The notes under the pieces were generated by a model. It was given only the letters and a program-made list of their open reading frames with translations, was not told where the DNA came from and did not search any database. The translations under genes were made by a program, and so were the position numbers. A stretch of DNA of 39,334 bases, taken from Dehalococcoidia bacterium (GTDB lineage Bacteria; Chloroflexota; Dehalococcoidia; SZUA-161). Position 1 is the stretch's first letter; the number at the start of each line of letters is the position of its first letter. Below, in pieces: positions 17,036-24,861 of the stretch. Where the stretch lies: positions 1 through 39,334 of the forward strand of contig JAUXAX010000014.1 of the NCBI GenBank assembly GCA_030619685.1. The letters are read 5' to 3'.

Positions 17036-17767
17036 TCAGACGTTCTTTGTCTTTATTATGGCTACGATCCCGCGCATGCGGTAGTCCCTCTTCTCCTCGT
17101 GAAGGCGATTGCTGCCCAATAGTACATCGAGTCCACCTTGCTCAATGTAGTCTCTGAAACATCTGAAATGGTCCCGGCCTGCAGTGAACTCGACAGCTCT
17201 GACCAGACAGGCGTATGCTCGGGGCAAAGGGACACTCAAATCAATGAAGACCAGGGCGCCTTCCGCCTTTACCACCCTCTTCATCTCGGAGATTACCTTG
17301 GCCCTCACCGGCCTTTCCTTCTCGTGCAATGCGAGAGAGACGGAAGCGTAATCAAAGGAGCTGTCCTTGAATGGCAAGTTCTGAGCGTCCGCCAGTTGAA
17401 ATGAGACATTCCCCAAACCTCGTTTTCTCCTCTTCCTCTCCGCCACTCTTATCATACGGGGATCCAAGTCGATTCCAGTGGCGTTAATGCCCTTTCTGGC
17501 ATAGTAAAGCGCCTGCTCTCCCGTCCCGCAGCAGATATCCAGTACCCTGTCACCTGCCTTCATCCCGGAGAACTCAGGGGTGTAAAGCCTGACATCCCGC
17601 AATATGGGGTCGATGACCCTCGAGTAGCCAAAAATATACATGGGGTTGAATTCTATCACATATCGATATGGCAGCAAGGTGCCACAACCTGAGAAATTGC
17701 TCTTTACAAAGGATGCTCTAGGCCTGCGACCAGATACTCGCTCGTTACTCCCTGCGTTCGCTCCCAT
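17036..17767 (-). CDS. Class I SAM-dependent methyltransferase (UbiE/Methyltransf_11-like)
   Basis: 243 residues. The SAM-binding motif I is VLDICCGTGEQALYYARKG, followed by TGIDLDPRMIRVAERK (motif Post-I Asp), ADAQNLPFKDSSFDYASVSL (motif II) and a YMRGIVAI-type terminal strand. The first 40 residues are Arg-rich and not conserved, so translation may start later than 17767. The open frame begins 23 nt inside the end of the transglutaminase-like gene, so the two are probably translationally coupled. The substrate is unknown; similar proteins methylate quinones, lipids or small metabolites. No transmembrane segments are seen. Confidence 0.82.
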   Translation of the reverse strand: MGANAGSNERVSGRRPRASFVKSNFSGCGTLLPYRYVIEFNPMYIFGYSRVIDPILRDVRLYTPEFSGMKAGDRVLDICCGTGEQALYYARKGINATGIDLDPRMIRVAERKRRKRGLGNVSFQLADAQNLPFKDSSFDYASVSLALHEKERPVRAKVISEMKRVVKAEGALVFIDLSVPLPRAYACLVRAVEFTAGRDHFRCFRDYIEQGGLDVLLGSNRLHEEKRDYRMRGIVAIIKTKNV

Positions 17768-18413
17768 GCTGGCCCAGGGTTCTTATCCGCCAGAGCTGCT
17801 CATTGACTCTGGCAAAGGTCTCGTTTCTCTTCTCCCGGATCATCCTCCTCGCCTGCCGCTCCCTCGCCCATTGGTCGAAGTTGGCGAGAATCAGGTAGGG
17901 GACGCGGCCTGAGGCATCGGCGATGGCTTCCCGCTCCAGGGGTAAGCCCAACGCCGCCATTCCACGCGCCAGGGGTGTGTCCCGGCCAGGGTCACAGGCA
18001 CTCCAACTGCCGAGCCAGACCTCGCAGTCCACGTGGTCTTGCTCGCTGGGTGCGGCACCCAAACGCTGCGCCAGATCATCGTCCCCGGTTATCCTTCCCC
18101 AGAGGCCTACCTCAGCCCTGATGCGGAAAACGCGGTACCTAGCAGGAATAGCCAGCGACCTGAGCAGGGCCACCAACAGGTTGGCCTTGCCAGAGCACAT
18201 CCCCCATCCTTTTGCCAGCGTCTCCGAAGCAGCCACATCCCAGTCATCGAGGCCATAGGGCAACTCCTTGACAAAGGCGAAGATGCGCTGGAATATCTCC
18301 TCTCCGGTCCGGCAGCCCTGAGTCAGTTTCAGTGCCTTGTCTCTGATCTCCGGGCGGCGGTCGAAGTCACAGAGCTCGCTTGGCTGTAGATAGTCTTCGT
18401 TGTTTTCGGCCAT
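17745..18413 (-). CDS. Transglutaminase-like (cysteine protease fold) domain protein
   Basis: 222 residues. The catalytic triad of the transglutaminase-like fold is visible: Cys in GWGMCSGKANLLVALLRSL, His in DHVDCEVWLG and Asp in SACDPGRD. The N-terminal EIFQRIFAFVKELPYGLD helix is the usual region before the Cys. There is no signal peptide, so it should act in the cytoplasm, which fits the peptide-amidase or modifying-enzyme branch rather than extracellular cross-linking. Its end overlaps the start of the methyltransferase gene by 23 nt. The ATG at 18413 is supported only by a weak ATAGGG ribosome site. Confidence 0.78.
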   Translation of the reverse strand: MAENNEDYLQPSELCDFDRRPEIRDKALKLTQGCRTGEEIFQRIFAFVKELPYGLDDWDVAASETLAKGWGMCSGKANLLVALLRSLAIPARYRVFRIRAEVGLWGRITGDDDLAQRLGAAPSEQDHVDCEVWLGSWSACDPGRDTPLARGMAALGLPLEREAIADASGRVPYLILANFDQWARERQARRMIREKRNETFARVNEQLWRIRTLGQHGSERRE

Positions 18414-18654
18414 AACCCTATCGACTTATTCTAGCCGAGGCCGCGGCGAATGCCAAACCCTCCATGTTGAATGGATATCCAAAGGCTATTGGGGAAACCC
18501 TGAGGATTTCTAACATGTAGGTGGATACTGGAAAGCACCTGCAACGGGCGTTTTCAGGTAAACATAGAACGGAAAGGTAAACCAAGCAAATGGATTACCT
18601 CAAATGCTCCGAGAGTGTTAGAAATGTTAAAGCCCTTCCAGGCTTGATTCGTCG

Positions 18655-18855
18655 AAGCGGTGCCCGTCGAAGGACGGCTTGTTGATCGAGCTGCTGATCG
18701 TGGTCGCCATTCTGGGAGCACCGCTACAATCCGAGTCTAAGAGCGCCTGGCTGCCTCCAGCAGCCAGGAGTAATTTTGAGATACTTGAAATTGACTATAA
18801 CGCTTTCGTATACTTGCCATGCCACCATTCTCTCATACTCTGGTGGCTTTTTTAA
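18655..18855 (+). pseudogene. Type IV prepilin N-terminal remnant
   Basis: A plus-strand frame reads KRCPSKDGLLIELLIVVAIL followed by GAPLQSESKSAW and a stop at 18853-18855. The segment G-LLIELLIVVAILG is the hallmark prepilin peptidase site and hydrophobic helix (normally GFTLIELLIVVAILG), with one residue missing after the Gly. No start codon with a ribosome site is present and the globular domain is absent. I read it as the 5' end of a lost pilin/pseudopilin gene. The rest of the gap, 18414-18654, shows nothing further. Confidence 0.55.
18821..18853 (+). terminator. Rho-independent terminator
   Basis: GCCACCA (18821-18827) pairs perfectly with TGGTGGC (18841-18847) across a 13-nt loop and is followed at once by six T residues. 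This is a good intrinsic terminator reading rightwards. No intact plus-strand gene lies upstream, so it probably served the lost prepilin gene. A second perfect hairpin lies just upstream, CCTGGCTGC (18746-18754) with GCAGCCAGG (18760-18768), but it has no T-run. Confidence 0.65.
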
Positions 18856-18865
18856 GACTTTACCC

Positions 18866-19198
18866 TTAAATTATTCCAAGCTCCTGGAGCTTCACCCCGA
18901 TGTTCATATCGCCCTCGAACTTGAGCTTACCGGTCATAAATGCCTTCTGTCCGGATAGCTCACCGTTTACCAGCTTAACGTAGTTGGTATCTTTCATTTT
19001 TATTGTGATTGTGGGCTTATCGACTGTTCCTTCCTCGATCGTGGCTTTTTGGTCTTTGATCTTAAGTACCCAATTGCCGCCGTTGTCTCCAGAGATATCA
19101 AACTGAAGCGTCAAATCAAAGCCCTGTAATTTTTCAGGATCCGAGAGTTTTTCCGGTAGTGTTGTTTCAATAAATTCTTTTGGTGAATTTACTACCAT
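18866..19198 (-). CDS. SCP2 sterol-carrier domain protein
   Basis: 110 residues, the size of a single SCP2 domain. The family's pattern is clear: a strand pair LQFDISGDNGGNWVLKIKD, then DKPTITIKMKDTNYVKLVNG and SGQKAFMTGKLKFEGDMNIG, ending in a short helix. SCP2 domains bind fatty acyl chains, sterols or acyl-CoA in a hydrophobic tunnel and are cytoplasmic. AAGGAGG precedes the ATG, with a strong promoter 24 nt before it. Its neighbours, an HpnA-like epimerase and a TetR regulator, fit a lipid or hopanoid theme. The gene is complete and stands alone on its transcript. Confidence 0.88.
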   Translation of the reverse strand: MVVNSPKEFIETTLPEKLSDPEKLQGFDLTLQFDISGDNGGNWVLKIKDQKATIEEGTVDKPTITIKMKDTNYVKLVNGELSGQKAFMTGKLKFEGDMNIGVKLQELGII

Positions 19199-19228
19199 GA
19201 TATTCCCTCCTTCTGTTTTATGGTTTTT

Positions 19229-19257
19229 ATCTTATATACTCTCCATTTCCGTGTCAA
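19229..19257 (-). promoter_or_regulatory. Sigma70-like promoter of the SCP2 gene
   Basis: On the minus strand TTGACA (19257-19252) is followed after 17 nt by TAAGAT (19234-19229), four of six -10 bases. The predicted start of transcription is near 19222, about 24 nt from the SCP2 ATG, with AAGGAGG between. The remainder of the gap up to 19486 is AT-rich and holds nothing else I can support. Confidence 0.6.
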
Positions 19258-19486
19258 ACTGAAAACGCTAAGTCTTGGTAAAATCGAACAAAGCTTTTTT
19301 CGCATGTGATTCGCGCTTGTTTATCATTGTACCAAATGCTTTCTGATATTATTCTATAGCAAATTTATATGTTACCAGAGGGGATGTATCGATCCTCTTT
19401 TCTGCAAGAAATTCCAGAAGGAATTCAAAGGCATGTGCTTTTTACTTCTCTCTTTATTTTGATCCATTTCGGCCTCTCGGCCTCAC

Positions 19487-20512
19487 TCAAACAGGCTCCT
19501 GAAGCTGTATCATTCTTTCCCGTTTAGGCAAAACCGATCCGAGTTCCAGATAGTATTTCACGGCTTTGTATATAGCGATCCGAATATCATTTTGGGGAAG
19601 CCCCAATTCGTTTACCGCTTTGGAACAGTCCACAAACTCGTTGTAGTGTGTATGAAGGGCCTGCTCAACAACGACTAGCGGCGGTATCTTGGTAATATTG
19701 GCAATAACCTCGTTGATCTCGGCCATCACTCGAACTACGGGTTTGGGGACCTTTATGCTGGGCGCTTTCAGTCCGGTCAGGTCTGCAATTTTTTCAAAGA
19801 AGTCCTTTAAGAAGGTATTGTGGTTGCCCAGAATATAACGCTCTCCATTTTTGCCCTTTTTATCTGCCTGAATATATCCTTGGGCCAAATCTTCCACATC
19901 GATAAGGTTCATACCCACATCAACATATGCCACCATCTTGCCATTCAAGAAATCGAGTATAGTCCGGCCTGTGGGGGTCGGGACATTGTCCCTGACACCG
20001 ATCGGAGATGCCGGGTTGACGATGGTGATAGGCATTTTGTCCGCATATTCAAAAGCGATCTTTTCACTTCGAAACTTGCTGTCCCTGTATGGCTGGCGCC
20101 TGCAGTCCTCTTCTTTGGGGAAATCCTCTTCAGTGGAGAGCCGGTCCGGATAGAAACCCACCGAAGAGATCGAACTTGTGTATATGACTTTTTCAAGGTC
20201 ATGTTTCAATGCGCACTCAAGTATGTTCCTGGTGCCTTCGATATTGGTCCGGCGTATAAAATCCCCCCCTTTAGGGTGCCAGTGCCGATATATAGCTGCG
20301 ATCTGATAAAGTTTTTGACACCCTTTGAGGGCTCGATCAAGAGAATTCCGATCGAGCAGGTCTCCATCCACAAATTCTATATCAAGTCCATTGAGGTTTC
20401 TTAAGTCTGAGTCGGGCCGTTTCAAGGCCCTAACTTCATAGCCTTCGGCCAGCGCCTCACGGACGACGCTCGAACCGATAAGACCGGTTCCTCCTGTAAT
20501 CAGCACCTTCAT
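19487..20512 (-). CDS. hpnA: NAD-dependent epimerase, HpnA-like (hopanoid-associated sugar epimerase family)
   Basis: 341 residues. The Rossmann motif is VLITGGTGLIGSSVVREAL. The active site keeps Ser in YTSSISSVGFY and Tyr/Lys in YRDSKFRSEK. The stretch NVPTPTGRTILDFLNGKM followed by NLIDVEDLAQGYIQA and GERYILGNHNTFL is the signature of the HpnA family. HpnA is found in hopanoid loci, where it is thought to act on a nucleotide sugar or other diol; no other hpn gene is in this window. It lies 14 nt downstream of a TetR-family gene with which it is probably co-transcribed. The product may be used in lipid or cell-envelope decoration. Family level is confident; the exact role is not. Confidence 0.8.
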   Translation of the reverse strand: MKVLITGGTGLIGSSVVREALAEGYEVRALKRPDSDLRNLNGLDIEFVDGDLLDRNSLDRALKGCQKLYQIAAIYRHWHPKGGDFIRRTNIEGTRNILECALKHDLEKVIYTSSISSVGFYPDRLSTEEDFPKEEDCRRQPYRDSKFRSEKIAFEYADKMPITIVNPASPIGVRDNVPTPTGRTILDFLNGKMVAYVDVGMNLIDVEDLAQGYIQADKKGKNGERYILGNHNTFLKDFFEKIADLTGLKAPSIKVPKPVVRVMAEINEVIANITKIPPLVVVEQALHTHYNEFVDCSKAVNELGLPQNDIRIAIYKAVKYYLELGSVLPKRERMIQLQEPV

Positions 20513-20526
20513 TCTTTAGCTCCCTT

Positions 20527-21183
20527 TTACTTTATCCCGTCCATCATCTCTTCCGGAACCAGCAGCCTCCTTATCACCATTGTGATGTGTTCTTTGCGTC
20601 TTTCCAACATCTGCTTACTGTATGGCTTCTCTTCAAAAAAGAGGGGAGCGATATTCCTGTTCATAGTGAAATAGCCAAACAGTACCTCATGGATCGAGTA
20701 AAGGGCATGTTCTGAATCAACTCTGCGCATCTCACCCTTAAGCACACTGTCCTCTATGTATTTGCGAACTTGATGGATCAGAGGCGTAAGCGCTTGTTTA
20801 AGGAAGCTGCCCCTTGCCATATCGGGACTTGAGAATTCCCGGCGCAGAATCAGGGCAAACGACCTGTGTTTATTCAAAAAGTCGATAAGCACACTCACGA
20901 ACTCGGTTAGCTCGTCCCCCGGGTCCGTGTCGTGGTCAAAGCCCCTGGATGTAAGCGCAATGAAGGAGTTGATCGCATCCTCCAGGACAGTATCATACAG
21001 TTCTTCCTTGGTTTTAAAGTAATGATAGATGGTAGCTTTATCCAGCCCTGCGGCTTTTGCGATTATCTTCATTCGCGCTCCAGAAAACCCATTGCCAGCG
21101 AACTCTTTTTCCGCTGCAATAAGTATTTTCCGGCGCTTATTTGTCGACCTGATTGCCGACTTTTTCCCAGCCTTTTCAATCAT
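20527..21183 (-). CDS. TetR/AcrR-family transcriptional regulator
   Basis: 218 residues. The N-terminal helix-turn-helix reads RRKILIAAEKEFAGNGFSG, then MKIIAKAAGLDKATIYHYFK, classic for TetR proteins. The ligand-binding C-terminal half is helical, with a basic stretch after about residue 180. The ATG at 21183 overlaps the TGA stop of an upstream remnant (ATGA), showing the gene was once translationally coupled to a now-lost upstream gene. It likely controls hpnA, which follows 14 nt later. The AACCAA-N4-TTGGTT palindrome at 23013-23028, of the type TetR proteins bind, is a candidate target. Confidence 0.87.
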   Translation of the reverse strand: MIEKAGKKSAIRSTNKRRKILIAAEKEFAGNGFSGARMKIIAKAAGLDKATIYHYFKTKEELYDTVLEDAINSFIALTSRGFDHDTDPGDELTEFVSVLIDFLNKHRSFALILRREFSSPDMARGSFLKQALTPLIHQVRKYIEDSVLKGEMRRVDSEHALYSIHEVLFGYFTMNRNIAPLFFEEKPYSKQMLERRKEHITMVIRRLLVPEEMMDGIK

Positions 21184-21310
21184 TTTTTTAGACAGGCGGT
21201 TTCATCAATTGGAACATAAGACTCACCAAGTGAATCTGCCACCGGCTTACATGTAATAACGCCTTTTTCCCCATCCTTTGGTACGAATATATTTATGCCC
21301 CGCCTGAGTA
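21180..21310 (-). pseudogene. 3' remnant of an unidentified gene upstream of tetR
   Basis: A minus-strand frame without a start reads LLRRGINIFVPKDGEKG, then VITCKPVADSLGESYVPIDE, ending at TGA 21182-21180, which overlaps the TetR ATG. The reading is protein-like and continues right up to the boundary with the ald fragment, which lies in another frame. I interpret it as the end of a truncated gene that formerly preceded tetR in an operon. I do not recognise the family. Confidence 0.35.
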
Positions 21311-21387
21311 AGGACCCTCACACCCTCCGGTACCATGCCCACCCTATACTCGTGAGTTTTAATTTCCCTAGGGACTCCAATTATCAT
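21247..21387 (-). pseudogene. ald: 5' remnant of alanine dehydrogenase
   Basis: The frame starts ATG at 21387 and reads MIIGVPREIKTHEYRVGMVP, then EGVRVLTQAGHK. This is an almost perfect alanine dehydrogenase N-terminus; the GVP-EIK-E-RV signature and the EGV-L-AGH segment are in place. After residue 32 the match ends abruptly and a stop follows at 21247-21249. Alanine dehydrogenase is about 370 residues, so more than 90 percent is missing. It lies 13 nt downstream of the aminotransferase, the natural order in taurine or omega-amino-acid pyruvate transaminase operons, where Ald recycles alanine to pyruvate. The cut point is near 21290. Confidence 0.72.
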
Positions 21388-21400
21388 GGTTTCATCAACT

Positions 21401-22783
21401 CTATTTTTTTAAAAGCCTCTTCTCCATCTCTAGAATGGACTTGTCGATAGTATCCACTATCTTATCAATGGTGGGACGGTCAATAATCAGGGCCGGCGCA
21501 ATAGCCACGGTTTCCATAGTTGAAGAGCGGACATAAACGCCTTTTTCCCAGCAGAGATCAACCACAAGTTCTGGAGCAGAATTCTCTGGCTGAATCGGGG
21601 TCTTTTTCTCCCTATCCGCAACCAGCTCGATAGTTGTCAATAGCCCTATGCCTCTTACATCACCCACAGAATCATATTTCCTGAGGGTTTCAAGTCCTTC
21701 GAGCAAATACTTTCCGTTCTCAGCTGCCCTTTGGACCAGGCCTTCTTCCTCAATTACCTTGATGTTTGCAAGGCCCGCCGCACATGCTACTGGATGGTTC
21801 ATGTAGGTAAAGCCGTGCATGAGCGGCATTCTCTCATCCAGAAATTCTCCAATTGTGTCGTATATATCACCCCGCATTACAGCCGCACCCAGCGGTATAT
21901 GGCCGGAGCTTATCCCTTTAGCCATGCTGAGCATATCCGGCCTGATCCCTCCCCAGTGCTCGTGCGCAAACATCTTGCCAGTGCGGCCGAACGCGGTGAT
22001 AACCTCGTCAAGGATTAAAAGTATGTCGTGTTTGTCGCAGATCTCCCGCAGTCTTGGAAAATATTCGTCAGGGGGCGGAATAACGCCACCGGAACCGATA
22101 ATCGGCTCGGCAATAAAGGCCGCAATTGTATCTGCGCCCTCATCTTCAATGGTCTCTTCAATCTCTTTGATGCATTCAAAATCGCAGCCCGGGTAAGTTT
22201 CGTCAAATTCGCACTGGTAGCAATAGGGGGCTGCCACATTCATAAAACCCTCCGGCAGGGGATCAATGTTCCAGTGAAAAGGGAAAATTCCCGTTGCTGC
22301 AGTTGTGGCAAGCCCCATACCATGATAACCAAAACGGCGCGATATTACCTTGCTTTTTTCAGACTTACCCTGGACATGCCAGTAGATCCGGGCTAACTTG
22401 AAATTGGTCTCATTGGTTTCAGAACCGCCACAGGTGAACCAGGCCCTTGTCAGGTTGTAGGATGGATCAAACATGGAGACAAGCTTGGCCGCTAGCTCAA
22501 TAGATGGCGGAGTCGACATCCCGTGGAAAGAGGTGAAGTAAGGGAGCTTCTTCATCTGGTTGTGAACGGCCTCGATGATCTTAGGATGGCTATGACCCAC
22601 TGCAACACACCAAAGCCCGGCGAATCCATCTACCATCTCCCTACCATTGATGTCCTTTATCATCGTGCCTTTGCCTTCCACAATGATGCGGGGCGGATGA
22701 AGAAGTTCAAAATGGCGCGGGTGAGTAAGCGGATGGATAAGATACTTTTTGTCCCACTGTACCAGTAATTCTTTTTCTGCCAT
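21401..22783 (-). CDS. Class III PLP-dependent aminotransferase (omega-amino acid / amine:pyruvate type)
   Basis: 460 residues from the ATG at 22783, chosen because AAGGAGG lies 5 nt upstream; an earlier in-frame start at 22825 has none. Key features are TCGGSETNETNFKLAR near 120, the cofactor Asp in ILLILDEVITAFGRTG near 265, the catalytic Lys in SMAKGISSGHIPLGA near 293, and the GFTYMNHPVACAAGLAN segment near 330. These place it among omega-amino acid, amine or taurine:pyruvate transaminases. The ald fragment 13 nt downstream supports alanine as the co-product. A semialdehyde product could feed the aldehyde dehydrogenase gene nearby. Substrate identity is inferred, not shown. A promoter and palindrome lie 190-250 nt upstream. 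Confidence 0.88.
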   Translation of the reverse strand: MAEKELLVQWDKKYLIHPLTHPRHFELLHPPRIIVEGKGTMIKDINGREMVDGFAGLWCVAVGHSHPKIIEAVHNQMKKLPYFTSFHGMSTPPSIELAAKLVSMFDPSYNLTRAWFTCGGSETNETNFKLARIYWHVQGKSEKSKVISRRFGYHGMGLATTAATGIFPFHWNIDPLPEGFMNVAAPYCYQCEFDETYPGCDFECIKEIEETIEDEGADTIAAFIAEPIIGSGGVIPPPDEYFPRLREICDKHDILLILDEVITAFGRTGKMFAHEHWGGIRPDMLSMAKGISSGHIPLGAAVMRGDIYDTIGEFLDERMPLMHGFTYMNHPVACAAGLANIKVIEEEGLVQRAAENGKYLLEGLETLRKYDSVGDVRGIGLLTTIELVADREKKTPIQPENSAPELVVDLCWEKGVYVRSSTMETVAIAPALIIDRPTIDKIVDTIDKSILEMEKRLLKK

Positions 22784-22975
22784 GATATCCTCCTTGAAAG
22801 TTTGTCGGTTATATAATTTCCCCAAAGGCTAGGAATAAATTTACTTTCCATTCATCATTTGTTTTCAACATCCATTCACTAAAGTTATGTAACCATTACA
22901 ATGTCTGTTAATAACAGTTTTAAAGAAATAGGGATTCTTCTTGATTGAGCAATTCTTTATTAAGAATTAAAATTA

Positions 22976-23004
22976 AATTTACTAAAACATTAAATGTTTG
23001 TCAA
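22976..23004 (-). promoter_or_regulatory. Promoter of the aminotransferase gene
   Basis: On the minus strand TTGACA (23004-22999) is followed after 17 nt by TAAATT (22981-22976), four of six -10 bases, in an AT-rich stretch. This gives an untranslated leader of about 190 nt. A perfect hairpin AATTCTT-N4-AAGAATT lies inside that leader at 22951-22968 and could be a stability or regulatory element. Confidence 0.5.
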
Positions 23005-23012
23005 GTAAAATC

Positions 23013-23028
23013 AACCAACTGTTTGGTT
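23013..23028. promoter_or_regulatory. TetR-type palindromic operator candidate
   Basis: AACCAA (23013-23018) and TTGGTT (23023-23028) form a perfect inverted repeat with a 4-nt spacer, CTGT. It ends 9 nt upstream of the aminotransferase -35 box and faces the start of the GNAT fragment on the other strand. Palindromes of this size and composition are typical TetR-family sites; a TetR gene lies 1.8 kb away. Confidence 0.45.
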
Positions 23029-23082
23029 TTATATTCAGGCTCTAAATTATATTACTGAATCCTGCATAAAGGCGGTATTCTC

Positions 23083-23357
23083 GTGCAAATTTCAGAGGGC
23101 AATTCCTATCTTGCCAATATTGCAGTATACTCCAAGTTTAGGTGGCTTGGATTTGGAACGAAGCTCCTTGAAGTAATTGAGAAGGAAGCAAGAAAAACGG
23201 GGAGCAAAAGACTTGCATTGGATGCAGAAACCGACAACGAAAAGGCGGTCAAGTTGTATGAGAGGCTGGGGTATAGTATAGAACTGAAATCGCCAATTCT
23301 AAATATTAAAGGTAAAACTTCGAGTTCTTCAAAATGAGTAAGGATATAGCAATTTGA
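23083..23357 (+). pseudogene. Broken GNAT-family N-acetyltransferase
   Basis: A frame from GTG at 23083, after AAAGGCGG at 7 nt, reads NSYLANIAVYSKFRWLGFG, then TKLLEVIEKEAR and NEKAVKLYERLGYSIE. This is the acetyl-CoA-binding C-terminal half of a GNAT domain; the normal R-G-x-G-x-G/A loop appears here as RWLGFG. The N-terminal half is missing. The frame ends KTSSSSK at 23337, but in the next frame the sequence continues FEFFKMSKDIAI to TGA at 23357, the ending I expect for this subfamily. One base therefore appears to be lost in the A-run near 23314-23317. Truncation plus frameshift suggest a pseudogene. Confidence 0.55.
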
Positions 23358-23439
23358 GATTTGAACATTTGATATCGTTTAGAGCTTGGGAATTAGTATT
23401 TAGGATTTCCGGGTATGGGTTGATACGGAAGAAGGAATC

Positions 23440-24807
23440 ATGACTATTGAAGCAATAAATCCCACAACCGGCGAAACGATCAAAGAGTATGAAGAGATGA
23501 CACCGGGAGAGGTGAAGAAGGCCATAGAGAAATCACACCAAGCCTTCCTCAGCTGGCGTAGGACAAGCTTTGCCCAACGGGCAAAGCTGATGAAGAAGGC
23601 CGCACGGATCCTCCGGGATAAGGCGGAAGACTATGCGAGGTTGATGGCAGAGGAGATGGGCAAGCCGATGGTAAACGGCAGGTCAGAGGCGGAGAAATGT
23701 GCCTGGGGATGCGAGTACTACGCCGACAACGCTGAGAAATTCCTACAGCCGGAAGTAGTAGATATGGACGCAAGCAAGAGCTTTATCACCTTCCAACCGC
23801 TGGGCGTCGTACTTGCGATCATGCCATGGAACTTTCCTTTCTGGCAGGTGTTCCGGTTCGCCGCGCCTGCGCTTATGGCGGGTAACGCGGCCATATTGAA
23901 GCACGCCTCTAACGTGCCGGGCTGTGCTCTGGCCATAGAAGATATCTTCCGCAAAGCGGATTTTCCTGCGAACGTATTCAAGGCGCTGCTCGTCGGCAGC
24001 AGCCAAGTCGCAGCAATCATCCAGGACCCGCTGGTCAAAGCGGTCACCCTTACCGGCGGCACAGATGCTGGCAGGGCAGTCTCCAAGAAGGCGGGGGGAA
24101 TGATCAAGAAGACCGTCCTCGAGCTGGGCGGCAGCGATCCTTACATCATTTTGGAAGACGCCGACCTTGAAGCGGCGGTGACGGCCTGTGTCGCCAGCAG
24201 GCTTACCAATTCCGGTCAGAGTTGTATCGCTGCGAAGCGGTTCATCGTCGTCGAGTCGCAGAGGGAGCGGTTTGAGGAACTCTTCGTGGAGCGGATACGT
24301 GCCGAGAAGACCGGTGACCCCATGGAAGAAGACACCGCGGTAGGGCCTTTGGCCCGTCACGACCTGAGGGACCACCTACACCGGCAGGTACTGGAGAGCA
24401 TCGAAAAAGGGGCAAGGTGCCTGCTTGGCGGAAGGGTCCCCGATGGCAGAGGCGCCTTCTACCCTCCTACCGTCCTTACCGACGTCAAGAGGGGTATGCC
24501 GGCGTATGACGAGGAGTTGTTCGGTCCCGTAGCAGCGATCATCTCGGTGAAGGACGAGGAGGAAGCGATCAGGGTGGCCAACGATTCCCGATTCGGTCTG
24601 GGTGCAGCCATCTTCACCAGGGACGTCGCAAAAGGGGAAAGGATAGCGGCAAATGAGATCGAAGCGGGCTGTTGTTTCGTTAATGCCTTAGTGAGGTCAG
24701 ATCCCCGTCTGCCGTTCGGAGGCGTGAAGGACAGCGGGTACGGTCGCGAGCTGTCACACTACGGGATCAAGGAATTCGTGAACATCAAGACCGTTTTCGT
24801 GAAATAA
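23440..24807 (+). CDS. Aldehyde dehydrogenase, succinate-semialdehyde dehydrogenase type
   Basis: 455 residues, the short GabD-like form. Motifs in order are GVVLAIMPWNFPFWQVFRF near 125, LTGGTDAGRAV near 203, the catalytic Glu in TVLELGGSDPYIILEDADLE near 227, and the catalytic Cys in NSGQSCIAAKRF near 260. The C-terminus has PFGGVKDSGYGRE. This pattern is that of NAD(P)-dependent succinate-semialdehyde or related semialdehyde dehydrogenases. AAGAAGGA lies before the ATG. It stands divergent from the aminotransferase about 650 nt away. Together they could convert an omega-amino acid (GABA, beta-alanine or similar) to a carboxylic acid, although the two genes differ in base composition and may have separate histories. 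Confidence 0.9.
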   Translation: MTIEAINPTTGETIKEYEEMTPGEVKKAIEKSHQAFLSWRRTSFAQRAKLMKKAARILRDKAEDYARLMAEEMGKPMVNGRSEAEKCAWGCEYYADNAEKFLQPEVVDMDASKSFITFQPLGVVLAIMPWNFPFWQVFRFAAPALMAGNAAILKHASNVPGCALAIEDIFRKADFPANVFKALLVGSSQVAAIIQDPLVKAVTLTGGTDAGRAVSKKAGGMIKKTVLELGGSDPYIILEDADLEAAVTACVASRLTNSGQSCIAAKRFIVVESQRERFEELFVERIRAEKTGDPMEEDTAVGPLARHDLRDHLHRQVLESIEKGARCLLGGRVPDGRGAFYPPTVLTDVKRGMPAYDEELFGPVAAIISVKDEEEAIRVANDSRFGLGAAIFTRDVAKGERIAANEIEAGCCFVNALVRSDPRLPFGGVKDSGYGRELSHYGIKEFVNIKTVFVK

Positions 24808-24832
24808 GCGCTACAGCGGCATAGCTGAAACG

Positions 24833-24861
24833 TTGGCTCAGAGGGCACAGGCCCTCGCCAA
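24833..24861 (+). terminator. Hairpin downstream of the aldehyde dehydrogenase, terminator-like without T-run
   Basis: TTGGC (24833-24837) and GAGGGC (24841-24846) pair with GCCCTC (24851-24856) and GCCAA (24857-24861), with a 3-nt bulge and 4-nt loop, about 25 nt after the stop. There is no T-tract, so intrinsic termination is doubtful; it may protect the 3' end. The rest of 24862-25144 shows only a minus-strand open frame without a credible start. Confidence 0.3.
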
